Below are positions 20,479 to 29,011 of a stretch of DNA of 37,563 bases, piece after piece. Origin of the DNA: an uncultured Acetobacteraceae bacterium (GTDB lineage: Bacteria; Pseudomonadota; Alphaproteobacteria; Acetobacterales; Acetobacteraceae); the NCBI GenBank assembly GCA_903847525.1, contig CAINEA010000067.1, forward strand, positions 1-37,563, read 5' to 3'. Each line of letters opens with the position of its first letter. Position 1 is the first letter of the stretch. The position numbers were made by a program, and so were the translations under genes. The notes beneath the pieces were generated by a model. That model was given only the letters and a program-made list of their open reading frames with translations. It had not been told where the DNA came from and made no database searches.

Positions 20479-22520
20479 TATGACACCGCGGTCAACGGGT
20501 TAGTCGCGGTGATGGTTGCATTAGATACCGCTGTAAGATCTAGCACGGCCCCGGTGGTCGGATTCACGAGTTCCATAACGATGCCGCCGTTTGGTGCGCT
20601 GGCGTCATAGTAAATGCGCCGAATGACGGCCGCTGTGGTGCCTCCAAGCGTGATACGCTGGCCGAACATGTGAGAGGTGTTGAGGTTCACCGAAGAGGCG
20701 TCACCACGAACTATTAGCCCGAGCGTCGGCGTCGAGTAAACCTTGAATGTGTCGCTTCCTGGGCATGATGTTCCTCCTGCGGATATGAAGAATTTAGCCG
20801 CTCCAGTAGTTGAAATTAGTAGGTCTCCGGTCGCGTACTCGATCCCAAAAGGGACATTTGTTCCGGTGAAATAGTGGATCCGGTTGACCGGGTTTGATTG
20901 GTTGAATGCCGTCGAGAAACCAAAGTTATTCCCGGTTGCGATCAGCTTCGCGTTACCCTGAATCGTCGAAGACGAATCGAAATTTGTGCTGATACCGAAT
21001 GAGCTTGTTCCGAACTCGTCTCGGGCGTTGTTGTTTTCGCAGATCAGAGCGTATCTGTAGACCGAAGCGTATGTGTCGGAAAAATATGGGATCGGTTCTA
21101 GAAACAGAGTCTTGGCTGCAAAGCCTCCTGCGAGCGCGATCTTGGCTAGCTTTGCCGAAAACGAATTATTCCGAATCGTCTGAGTTCCCCTTCCTTTTAT
21201 ATAGCACATGCCGTTGCGGGTGACGTTTCCTTCGACGGCAAGAATCGGAGGGTCGGTTAATTCGTAAGGAGTGTTGAATCCATCGGAACTCGTCAAAGGC
21301 TGAGTCTCAATATAGAGCGAAGCGTCGGTGAGCGTGTTATTAGAAACCGTGGTATTTCTCGGGACATTGGATTCACCGCTTACAGGGTAGCCTCCGAAGA
21401 CGCCGATTCCCATTCCTGGAGCAGCATCGAGGTAGATTCTCTCGACGACGTTACATTGAATGGTCGCGTTCCAAGTTCCGATTGCCAAAATTCCAGCAGA
21501 CAGAGCGCCAGAGATGTTCGGCGTATTGGTCACGCTCAAATCGAAGACGCTGTTCCCGGAAATCATGCATCGGTTAACGTACTCGACATGGATTCCCTGT
21601 GCTGCATGAGTGACGGAGTTGTTCACAATCCTGACATCACTGATCGTTGATGACATGTGGGCCGGAAGTGGAGAATACCCAGAAACGTCAATCCCAAGAC
21701 CAGCTCCAGTGGTCAGAGTGCTCGAAACACCGTCGATTATGTTTGCCTCAATCGTGACGTTTGAATCCGTCCCTGGTGTGCAGTCCCAAGATATCGCGTC
21801 GGAGTTCATCGTGCTGGTGATGATATTCCCGTTGATCATCGCCCGATTTGCGATAGATGAAGAAGCGACTACGCCTTGTCGGATGACGAAATAGGCGCAC
21901 TGATATGCCGAGCAATCATAGACGTGAAATCTCTGGATGTCCGACGCTGACCCATGATCCATTACCGTGATGCAATACGGGTGATCTGTCGAAGTTCCGA
22001 AAAAGTGGACGCGTGAAATGTCTATTTTCCCGGATGTCACCTGTAGTTTTCGTGGGTCCGGCCCATTCGACATCGTGAAATTTCCGCCGCCGTCGATTGT
22101 GACTGATCCGGAGCATACGATGTTTCCGATGCCAGAAATGGTTCCCTCGACTCTGACGTGCTCGTATGCCGGTACAGTTACAGTCCCGTCGATTCGGAAT
22201 GTGTAGCCTGGCGGGAACAGGACATCTGTCCCGGATGCCATCGCGGCATTGATTGCGTCGGTGTCATCGGTCGAACCGTCACCAGCGGCCCCGGCGGCCC
22301 GGACATTGACGATACCGAGCGCACCTTTGATGAGTACGCCTGCCGAAATCTTCTTGGTCGTTCCCTTCGACGACATGGTTTTGTCTCCGTACTCGACGAA
22401 CGGAACCACGTCATATTGCGGGTTTACGCTCGTCGCAGAGTTGAGGTCGGAGACTTTGGCGTCAGCACCGAAGGCAACGCGGGCGATGACGAGCAGCAAG
22501 ATTGAAAGGAGACGTTTCAC
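20475..22520 (-). CDS. Tailspike with pectate-lyase-like beta-helix and N-terminal signal peptide (681 aa)
   Basis: MKRLLSILLLVIARVAFGAD is a textbook signal peptide (about 19 residues, AFG-A). It is followed by AKVSDLNSATSVNP and TTKKISAGVLI, a tailspike head module I know from many phages, then GIVNVRAAGAAGDGSTDDT, the start of pectate-lyase-3 type right-handed beta-helices. The body is rich in N-N-x-V/I turns (VRIVNNSVTH, TTVSNNTLTD). The C-terminus is a strand-rich knob. It likely binds or cuts host surface polysaccharide. The signal peptide is odd for a virion protein, which should stay in the cytoplasm during assembly. Confidence 0.85.
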   Translation of the reverse strand: MKRLLSILLLVIARVAFGADAKVSDLNSATSVNPQYDVVPFVEYGDKTMSSKGTTKKISAGVLIKGALGIVNVRAAGAAGDGSTDDTDAINAAMASGTDVLFPPGYTFRIDGTVTVPAYEHVRVEGTISGIGNIVCSGSVTIDGGGNFTMSNGPDPRKLQVTSGKIDISRVHFFGTSTDHPYCITVMDHGSASDIQRFHVYDCSAYQCAYFVIRQGVVASSSIANRAMINGNIITSTMNSDAISWDCTPGTDSNVTIEANIIDGVSSTLTTGAGLGIDVSGYSPLPAHMSSTISDVRIVNNSVTHAAQGIHVEYVNRCMISGNSVFDLSVTNTPNISGALSAGILAIGTWNATIQCNVVERIYLDAAPGMGIGVFGGYPVSGESNVPRNTTVSNNTLTDASLYIETQPLTSSDGFNTPYELTDPPILAVEGNVTRNGMCYIKGRGTQTIRNNSFSAKLAKIALAGGFAAKTLFLEPIPYFSDTYASVYRYALICENNNARDEFGTSSFGISTNFDSSSTIQGNAKLIATGNNFGFSTAFNQSNPVNRIHYFTGTNVPFGIEYATGDLLISTTGAAKFFISAGGTSCPGSDTFKVYSTPTLGLIVRGDASSVNLNTSHMFGQRITLGGTTAAVIRRIYYDASAPNGGIVMELVNPTTGAVLDLTAVSNATITATNPLTAVSY

Positions 22521-22939
22521 GGCTTCGGCACGATCGTTCCGAGGTTGTCGATGTTGGCGTCTGCGACAGTCGGATCGAAAGGATCAGGCTGATTTCCTGA
22601 CCCGTCAGGGATGAACCCGTCAAGCTGGAGCAGCCTACGGATCGCCGCTAGCGTCCGCGGGTGGAGCGTATAGAGCTGCTGGAACCGTGCGTTGCCGGCG
22701 GCGTAGAGCTGTGCGGCGGCGGCGGCCCGGCCCTGCGCCTCGAGGTCGTCGGATAACTTGGCGAGGTACGCCGCGGAGTTTGTCGCCCCGTTCGAACGAG
22801 CGATGAAGTCGAGCCCGGGAGTCGCCGGTGCGTTGGTATCTCCGATCAGAGAGAATCCGAGGGAGAATACTAATCCACCGACGAGCGCAATCGCGCACAT
22901 AGTGCCGATCGAGAGAACGAATTGAGCTAGTTTCTTCAT
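22517..22939 (-). CDS. Membrane-anchored protein between two fibre genes (140 aa)
   Basis: Starts at ATG 22939, four bases after the fibre stop; the tailspike ATG overlaps its stop. MKKLAQFVLSIGTMCAIALV plus GGLVFSLGFSLI form a membrane anchor or uncleaved signal. Then a helical region (YLAKLSDDLEAQGRAAAAAQ) and a C-terminal part ending VADANIDNLGTIVPKP. Unrecognised; by position it could work with the two exported fibres. Confidence 0.6.
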   Translation of the reverse strand: MKKLAQFVLSIGTMCAIALVGGLVFSLGFSLIGDTNAPATPGLDFIARSNGATNSAAYLAKLSDDLEAQGRAAAAAQLYAAGNARFQQLYTLHPRTLAAIRRLLQLDGFIPDGSGNQPDPFDPTVADANIDNLGTIVPKP

Positions 22940-22943
22940 GGGA

Positions 22944-24986
22944 TCAGTTGGTGATAAAGAAGTTGACACGGGTTTCAGCGGTGGGAGCGGTTCCGAGATA
23001 GATTGTGAATGAACCCGAGGCGGCAACTGCCTTCACATTCGCTGCCGTCGCATCATTGGTTGCGATGGTGCAGATAATAACCGAGCTGGTTGTAACCAGT
23101 GAATCAGTCACGACGAGCGACGTGGCGGCGGCGGCGAAATTGACCGACCCACTGGTTTTGTTGATCGTCTGCGCACCGGTAATTCCGCCTAACGTAATTG
23201 TCTTTCCAAGCTGAACGTCCCCAGCGACAACAAGTGTTCCAGCGGAATTGATTGATGTTCCGAAATATCCCGTCCTCGGTCTCGTCGCTCCAGATGCGCC
23301 GATGTCAACAAGATTGTCGGAACCAGGAGTGAAATTGCCCGATGTTGTTACGGTCCAATATTTTGCACTGTATCCATACAATCGGAGTCCATAACCCTGC
23401 ACGGTCGTAAGTGCTGCGGGTGGTCCGTCTGGATTTGATCCCATCACCACTGGCCTATACTGTCCAGTTCCACCCGATTCGGCACCAATATGCAATTCGT
23501 TGGTTACCCATTTAAACGTTCCGCGCTCAAAATTGGTCGCATCATAGGCCGTGTTCCACGCCTCGATGACGCTGCCAGCGCCAGTCGCCTTGATCGGGCC
23601 TGCCGAATAAATAGCATTCGGACGATTGCCGCTGATCGTTCCAATCGAAGCCGATGCTTCGTTCATGTAGAGGTTTCCGAACTGGTCGATATTCAGGAGC
23701 ACGGTTCCACTCCCGCTCTTTCCGAAGGTGAAATACTGATTCACCGCATCGAGCAACAAAGTCGGATGGCTCCCCGTGCTAGGGTCTCCGGATTGGATCC
23801 TGACGCTTCGGGTTCCGTTTCCGGTCCCTGCGTTTTGGGTTCCAATCGTCAGAGTGTTGGCGGTCGTCTTCCAATCGAAGACCCCAATCTCGTAGTTGTT
23901 TCCGTCGGTCCATGTGTTGGCCACTCGCAACGCCTGCGCGGTCGTGTTATTCCTCAGGTCCACAGTATTTGCCGCATCCCGGAAAAGATAGGTGTCGGAA
24001 TTCCAGTTGAGGGTTGCAGCACTGGCGAGATTTGCGGCCGTGTTGATCGTCGGAGACGTGATGCTCGCACCGGTGGGAATGGTGACCGTACCCGTGAATG
24101 TAGGGCTCGCAATCGGGGCATACGTCGATGCCGCGGTCCCGGTCGTCAGGTACCCTGGAACCGTCGGGGAACCAGTGAAGGTTGGAGAAGCCAACTTTGC
24201 GTAACCCTGACCAACTACGTAGGCGGTGCTGGCAACCTGCGTGGTCGATGTGTCAACTGCCGCCGTTGGCGTCGTAGGCGTCCCGAGGAGCGATGGGGTG
24301 GTGATGCTCGCACCGGTGGGAATGGTGACCGTACCCGTGAATGTAGGGCTCGCAATCGGGGCATACGTCGATGCCGCGGTCCCGGTCGTTAGGTACCCTG
24401 GAACCGTCGGTGTGCCGGTGAACGTTGGGCTCGCAAGTTTAGCATACGCCTGATTTACAACATAGGCCGTGCTGGCAGCCTGTGTTGTAGCCGTATCAAC
24501 CGCTGCTGTCGGAACCGTCGGTGTACCGGTCAAAGCTGGTGAGGAGAGTTTAGCATAACCCTGACCCACTACGTATGCTGTCGTAGCAAGCTGAGTGGTT
24601 GAAGTATCAACGGCGGCAGTGGGTGCAGACGGAACGCCGGTCAGAGCAGGGCTTGCCAACGGCGCGTATGTGCTGGCCGCTGTAGCTGCGGTGATACCAT
24701 CGGAAATGCTGTAACCCGCCAGCGTGGTCGGCGTGCCCGTGATTTTCGACCATACCAAAGAAGAGAGCCATGATGGGTTGGTGTAGCTGAAATCGGACCG
24801 GATAACGGTTCCATTGGTCGCGATCTGGCCGAAAATGTTGGTGAAGTTCGCGTTGATCTTCGCCATCGCCGACCGCAGCGAATCACCCGTCTGATCGTTC
24901 GGGCTCGACCCGATGTTGACCAGATTCTGCGCGTTGACCGTTGCGGCCAAAAACAGCGCGGATATGAGTCGGAAAATGGAGCGCAT
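22944..24986 (-). CDS. Tail fibre with tandem repeats and N-terminal signal peptide (680 aa)
   Basis: Start ATG 24986 (MRSIFRLISALFLAATVNAQ), a signal peptide with a VNA-Q cleavage site, joined directly to NLVNIGSSPNDQTGDSLRSA, which is the normal first domain of many phage fibres (IGxxPNDxTGDxLRxAxxKIN). Residues about 95-335 are repeats of the phage-fibre type (LTGTPTVPTAAVDTATTQ, STAYVV, ASPTFTGTVTIPTGASIT). The C-terminus ends in a strand-rich domain with TINKTSGSVNFAAAATSLVV. A receptor-binding fibre; export before assembly is not expected, so the signal peptide is unusual. Confidence 0.85.
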   Translation of the reverse strand: MRSIFRLISALFLAATVNAQNLVNIGSSPNDQTGDSLRSAMAKINANFTNIFGQIATNGTVIRSDFSYTNPSWLSSLVWSKITGTPTTLAGYSISDGITAATAASTYAPLASPALTGVPSAPTAAVDTSTTQLATTAYVVGQGYAKLSSPALTGTPTVPTAAVDTATTQAASTAYVVNQAYAKLASPTFTGTPTVPGYLTTGTAASTYAPIASPTFTGTVTIPTGASITTPSLLGTPTTPTAAVDTSTTQVASTAYVVGQGYAKLASPTFTGSPTVPGYLTTGTAASTYAPIASPTFTGTVTIPTGASITSPTINTAANLASAATLNWNSDTYLFRDAANTVDLRNNTTAQALRVANTWTDGNNYEIGVFDWKTTANTLTIGTQNAGTGNGTRSVRIQSGDPSTGSHPTLLLDAVNQYFTFGKSGSGTVLLNIDQFGNLYMNEASASIGTISGNRPNAIYSAGPIKATGAGSVIEAWNTAYDATNFERGTFKWVTNELHIGAESGGTGQYRPVVMGSNPDGPPAALTTVQGYGLRLYGYSAKYWTVTTSGNFTPGSDNLVDIGASGATRPRTGYFGTSINSAGTLVVAGDVQLGKTITLGGITGAQTINKTSGSVNFAAAATSLVVTDSLVTTSSVIICTIATNDATAANVKAVAASGSFTIYLGTAPTAETRVNFFITN
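24058..24167 (-). repeat. 110-bp direct repeat in fibre gene, copy 1
   Basis: Identical to 24301-24410 except for one base (C/T in GGTCGT-C/T-AGG). The copies are 243 bases (81 codons) apart and in the same frame, coding a duplicated stretch of the fibre shaft. The near identity shows a recent duplication or gene conversion. Confidence 0.9.
24301..24410 (-). repeat. 110-bp direct repeat in fibre gene, copy 2
   Basis: Second copy, 81 codons from the first. Shaft repeats elsewhere in the same gene are similar in protein but differ at many bases, so this pair is the youngest. Confidence 0.9.
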
Positions 24987-25011
24987 GGGTCTTCTATTTT
25001 GCGTCTTCAAT

Positions 25012-25047
25012 GCGGGGCGGCCGGACCATAAAAACCGACCGCCCCGC
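25012..25047 (-). terminator. Strong GC-rich hairpin between capsid-block and fibre genes
   Basis: GCGGGGCGG (25012-25020) and CCGCCCCGC (25039-25047) form a perfect 9-bp stem with an 18-base loop, in the 107-base gap after the 126-residue gene and before the fibre gene. No run of T follows on the minus strand, so it is not a standard intrinsic terminator; it may attenuate transcription or stabilise the capsid mRNA. Confidence 0.45.
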
Positions 25048-25093
25048 TGAAATGCCACACCGCGCGGAAGACGACGCGACGGGGGCAAGTGAC

Positions 25094-25474
25094 TTACGTT
25101 GTCTTCTTGCTCGCAATGAGAGTCACGGAACAAGCGAACGACGGCGTGGTTCCAGCGATGGTACCGATGGCACGGATGAATTTCCGGACGTTGCGCAGGT
25201 CGATTTTGAGCGTGGCTGGATCTGTCAGCGCAGCGGTTACCTGCGTGAACGTGTAGCCGCTAACGTCGGCGTAGCTGGAGTCATCGGCCGAATCCTGGAT
25301 TTTCACGTCCAGAGTCGGAGTAGTGCCGCTGGTAATGCCATTGGCGAGATTGACCATTGCAAGGCCCTCATACGTCGAGACGTTGACGCCTGTACCGGTG
25401 GCGGTTGTGGTGCGTGCAGCAGGAGCCAAGAGGGTCTTGGAAGTCGTGCTGCCTGCGATGTCGAAATTGATCAT
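25094..25474 (-). CDS. Capsid-region structural protein (126 aa)
   Basis: Follows the capsid gene, with AAAGGA upstream of ATG 25474. The product reads MINFDIAGSTTSKTLLAPAA, GTPTLDVKIQDSADDSSYAD-like strands, then RNVRKFIRAIGTIAG. Small phage proteins with DVKIQDSADxSxxxDV and FIRA are common next to capsid genes; they are probably virion or decoration-like proteins, but this has not been fixed for the family as far as I know. Confidence 0.65.
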   Translation of the reverse strand: MINFDIAGSTTSKTLLAPAARTTTATGTGVNVSTYEGLAMVNLANGITSGTTPTLDVKIQDSADDSSYADVSGYTFTQVTAALTDPATLKIDLRNVRKFIRAIGTIAGTTPSFACSVTLIASKKTT

Positions 25475-25504
25475 GGGGTGTTATTCCTTTCGGGTTTCGA
25501 TGGA

Positions 25505-27400
25505 TTACTGAGCGCCGGAATCGGTCGATTTGCAGAACGAAGCGGTGTGGCGGATTCCAACATCGCACCACTGAGTCAAAACCACCTTGATCTGGCCGTT
25601 TTCAGCGAGGGAGTACGGGTCAACCACGAGGTCTAGGCCCGCCCACGAAGCGAAAAACATGTCATTCCAGTTTCCGAAAATGACCTGATTGGCGACCGCA
25701 GCGGCCGCGCCAACCTGATTGGTGACGATGGCCGGGTAAGAGTTGATCACGCCGTCACCCGGGAACATACCCTGCTGCGCTTCGAAGATGAAATTCGAGT
25801 ACTGAGAGGAGGCGATCTTGGTCACTACCTTGGTCTTGCCGCGGGTGGCAGGGGAAATGACGTAGGCCGGATTACCCATGAGAGCGTTTCCGGTCGCCAC
25901 GTTGGTTTCAAAGTCGACGAACTTGCCGTAGGTCGCGGCGCCTCCGAACGTGACATCAGTGGCCGATGCCACCGTGACCACACCCTGAGGCTGGCCGGCG
26001 TTGCCGGTTCCGAGCATCGCAGCGCGGTCAATTTCGATCGCGGAAACGAGCTGGAGGTCTTCGCGGACTACACCCTCAACGTCGAGGGATGCCTGCATGA
26101 CGAGATCCTTCTCGAACGCAGTCGCCGCGACGAGGCGGTGAGGGGTCAGGCCGAGCTGACCAAAAGTCTGGTCAGTCTTGGTCGCAGCGCCTGATGCCGG
26201 TAGCCAGTAGGCGGTTGCGCCGCCGGTACCGCGAGGGATGGCGACATTGCCGACGAGCCCGCCAAGCCGACGAACGCCGAGGCGGTCGATGACGGGTCGG
26301 TTGCGGAGCAGTTCGATGTATTGCCCACCGAGAGTCTGAGTGCCGACGAGCGCCTGGCCACCGGCAAAACTGGTGACACTGAGCGCACGCATATCGCCAT
26401 CGGGAACGAACATCCGCTGGAGGATGACCTCTGGGATGAGGAACCCCTTTGGAGCCTGATGAGCGCCACGCCTCAATTCGGCGTGAACTTCGGCCTCTGC
26501 ACCGTCGAGCTTGACGCCAGAATCAGGAATTCCGGCGAGGATCAGCCGGCGAACAGAGTACCGCTTGATCGCGTTCTGAGCGTCGCGGGTGGAGAAGTCC
26601 GGCGCGGTGTCAATCGGGGTCGCCCTGTAGTGGTTTTCGATGACGTGCCGGTTGAAGTCTGCGGCGGATTTCCCTTCGCTGATGAAGCGTTGGGCATCAG
26701 CCATCGGGATCTTGCAACGCGCGGCAACGGCGAGGATTTCGCCGGACTCTTTGTTGCGGTCGGAGACAGTGGTAACGGACACAACAGGCGGAACAACGGC
26801 GGCGGCACCGCCGCCACCGGACTGCGCAACAACGCCCGCAGCGGCGTCAAGTAGGGTTCGATTCATAGGGGTAAGAAGTTCAACTTTGATCTCCGTTTCG
26901 GTTCCATTCGCAGCACGCCCGACGCCCACGGAGTCATCGGCCGGCACGCTGACAATGCTGATCTCGTACGGCTGCCAGGAGCTGATGAGGAAGGTGGAAT
27001 CATCACCCTCTTTCGCGATCTCCCGGGCGGCGTTGACATTGTAACCAACGCTCACTTTCGTGCGGATTCCATCCGCTACGTCGTCGAAAATCTGTTGAGC
27101 CTCCGGGGCCTTGGAAAAGCGAACGGTGGCCATTCCACGGCCGTTCTCGATCCATGCCTTCTCGACGACTCCGATTTGATTATTTGTGTCGTGGTTGAGC
27201 AGGAGCGCGGCACCGTTTTCGAGACGCGAAAGGTCGCAATCGCCGGGCTCGAAACTCAAAACTTCCTGACCGAACCAGCGTTTTACGGGTTCCGCGGAGG
27301 CGAACGAGAGATTTACAGTCCGCTTGTCGGTATCAATCGAAGCGCGATCAAACGACGCCGAACGCGTCATCGGCCGCATCTTGATGATATTGAATGCCAC
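25505..27400 (-). CDS. HK97-type prohead protease fused to major capsid protein (631 aa)
   Basis: One chain holds both functions. Residues about 1-165 are an S78-type prohead protease: RTVNLSFAS, ENGAALLLNHD (His 70), TKVSVGYNV (Ser 117) and YEISIVSVPAD (Glu 146), which match the His-Ser-Glu triad of HK97 gp4. A linker with GGGGAAAVVPP follows, then an arm region, and from about residue 310 an HK97-fold capsid (FLIPEVILQRMFVPDGDMRA, VSAIEIDRAAMLGTG, and late GLDLVVDPYSLAENG). The protease would cut itself off and trim the arm as the head matures. The upstream gap has no strong ribosome site (AAAGG at 15 bases). Confidence 0.88.
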   Translation of the reverse strand: MAFNIIKMRPMTRSASFDRASIDTDKRTVNLSFASAEPVKRWFGQEVLSFEPGDCDLSRLENGAALLLNHDTNNQIGVVEKAWIENGRGMATVRFSKAPEAQQIFDDVADGIRTKVSVGYNVNAAREIAKEGDDSTFLISSWQPYEISIVSVPADDSVGVGRAANGTETEIKVELLTPMNRTLLDAAAGVVAQSGGGGAAAVVPPVVSVTTVSDRNKESGEILAVAARCKIPMADAQRFISEGKSAADFNRHVIENHYRATPIDTAPDFSTRDAQNAIKRYSVRRLILAGIPDSGVKLDGAEAEVHAELRRGAHQAPKGFLIPEVILQRMFVPDGDMRALSVTSFAGGQALVGTQTLGGQYIELLRNRPVIDRLGVRRLGGLVGNVAIPRGTGGATAYWLPASGAATKTDQTFGQLGLTPHRLVAATAFEKDLVMQASLDVEGVVREDLQLVSAIEIDRAAMLGTGNAGQPQGVVTVASATDVTFGGAATYGKFVDFETNVATGNALMGNPAYVISPATRGKTKVVTKIASSQYSNFIFEAQQGMFPGDGVINSYPAIVTNQVGAAAAVANQVIFGNWNDMFFASWAGLDLVVDPYSLAENGQIKVVLTQWCDVGIRHTASFCKSTDSGAQ

Positions 27401-27460
27401 GACGCGCAGCCTTTATCAAATCACCACCTCTACAAGTCCCGGCTGTTCCAAGTTGTTCTT

Positions 27461-29008
27461 TTACTCCTCCCACGAACGCACGCCGCGCTTCGGTGCCTCT
27501 GGCGTCGCTGGCGCTGGTTCCTCGGCGGCGACGGTTACTTGTCCGACCTGCACCGGGTAAATTCCATCGGCTTTCATCGTCGCGGCTTCCTCGGCCAGCT
27601 CTTTCTCGATGTCGTCGAACGATTCGCCGTCGCTGGTTTCCTCGATCACCTTCCGGCGACTGGTGAGGCCGTTGTTGATGAGCAAAATGTTCGCTGCGGC
27701 TTCTTTCTGCGGGTCAACCCAGCCCCAGCGACGGCCGCGCCACGTCGGGGCGTTGAATTTGTCGTACTTCGACATTGGGAGACCTACGATCCCTGAAATC
27801 ATGGCCATTTCGAGCCAGTCAGAGAACACGTCGTCCGCGTAATGGTCGGCAAACCACGATTGCAACACCTTGTACGTGTCCCGCTCGTCCAGGAGTCCGA
27901 TGCGGGCCGAGGAATAGCTGGTCTGGGAGAGGTCGCCAGTCAGCGATGCGTGAGCCACACCGCCGGCCATCGCCACACCGCGCAACATTGCCCGATGGAA
28001 CTCCGCAAACGCCGTGTTGGGGTGCTGCGGGTCGAAATTCTTGATGTCAGAACCAAAAGGCAGGCTTGTGAAATCGCCCGGCTGCATGTCGGCGATCTGG
28101 GATCCGTCAGCCTGTACGTCGTCGCCCTGATATTGACCGTCCGGGGTGATGATGAACCCGAGTTTTCCAGCCGAAACGCGGGAAGCCACCAGCTCGCACT
28201 CTTCGTAATTCCCGAGGTGGTTGAGTTTGGAGATTGCTGAGAACATCCATGGGACTCCGCGGGTCTGTTGCGGGGCGTCCTGAATGTAGAGATGAATGAT
28301 TTCGTCTGCCGAGATGCGCTCCGTCGGAACCATGTACTCGCATCCGGAATACACCATGAAATCGACCGGGTTTACTTTGCGGAGATGGTAGGCAACCGGC
28401 TCGTCCCACTGGTTTTTCTCGACGCCCAGGCGAATGTAATTCCCGTTTGGCAACTGCGTGTTAATCCTCTCGTCGAGGCAGTCCGCGGGGATGATTTGCA
28501 GCGCGTACCGGTGGCGATTTCCGTCAAATCCCTTGACCCGGCGGATGAAACATTCGCCATCGACGACAACGGTTCGGATCACCAGCCGTTCAAACTCCGG
28601 ACGGGTAGTGCGTTTCGAGGTGGTGAAGTTCCGCTTCTTCGAGAAATCGACGAATCCGTTGAAAATCACGCTGTTCGCGTGATCGTCGTAATTCGCAGTG
28701 CCATCGTTTGCCCATGAATTGATCGCCTTGACCGTGAGGCTCAGGCCCGCCGGACCGATGATGTTTTTCGTCATCAACCGGATGAACTGGACGAAATAGG
28801 CGTCATTTTTTGCGAGCTGCCGGCTCCGCGCCCGCATGATCCGCATGTCCCGGTAAAGGTCGGTATCCGGGGAGACGTTCTGAATCGTGAAGTCCGCGGT
28901 CAGTCGATTGACGGCGGCGGCGGCGTAGGAGCGCACGCGGCCTACGTTGCCGTTGCGATTCTGCGGAACGAACCCGAGGCTTTTTGCGAATGATTGGAGC
29001 AGTCCCAT
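27461..29008 (-). CDS. Portal protein, lambda gpB family (515 aa)
   Basis: Twelve-fold portal through which DNA enters the head. Recognised by AAVNRLTADFTIQNVSPDTD, MRIMRARSRQLAKNDAY, and LMTKNIIGPAGLSLTVKAIN, followed by GECFIRRVKG and LHQMRGVPWM-type segments (here QTRGVPWMFSAI). Length is normal for the family. It lies between a connector-like gene and the protease-capsid fusion, as in lambda-like packaging modules. Confidence 0.92.
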   Translation of the reverse strand: MGLLQSFAKSLGFVPQNRNGNVGRVRSYAAAAVNRLTADFTIQNVSPDTDLYRDMRIMRARSRQLAKNDAYFVQFIRLMTKNIIGPAGLSLTVKAINSWANDGTANYDDHANSVIFNGFVDFSKKRNFTTSKRTTRPEFERLVIRTVVVDGECFIRRVKGFDGNRHRYALQIIPADCLDERINTQLPNGNYIRLGVEKNQWDEPVAYHLRKVNPVDFMVYSGCEYMVPTERISADEIIHLYIQDAPQQTRGVPWMFSAISKLNHLGNYEECELVASRVSAGKLGFIITPDGQYQGDDVQADGSQIADMQPGDFTSLPFGSDIKNFDPQHPNTAFAEFHRAMLRGVAMAGGVAHASLTGDLSQTSYSSARIGLLDERDTYKVLQSWFADHYADDVFSDWLEMAMISGIVGLPMSKYDKFNAPTWRGRRWGWVDPQKEAAANILLINNGLTSRRKVIEETSDGESFDDIEKELAEEAATMKADGIYPVQVGQVTVAAEEPAPATPEAPKRGVRSWEE

Positions 29009-29011
29009 GCG

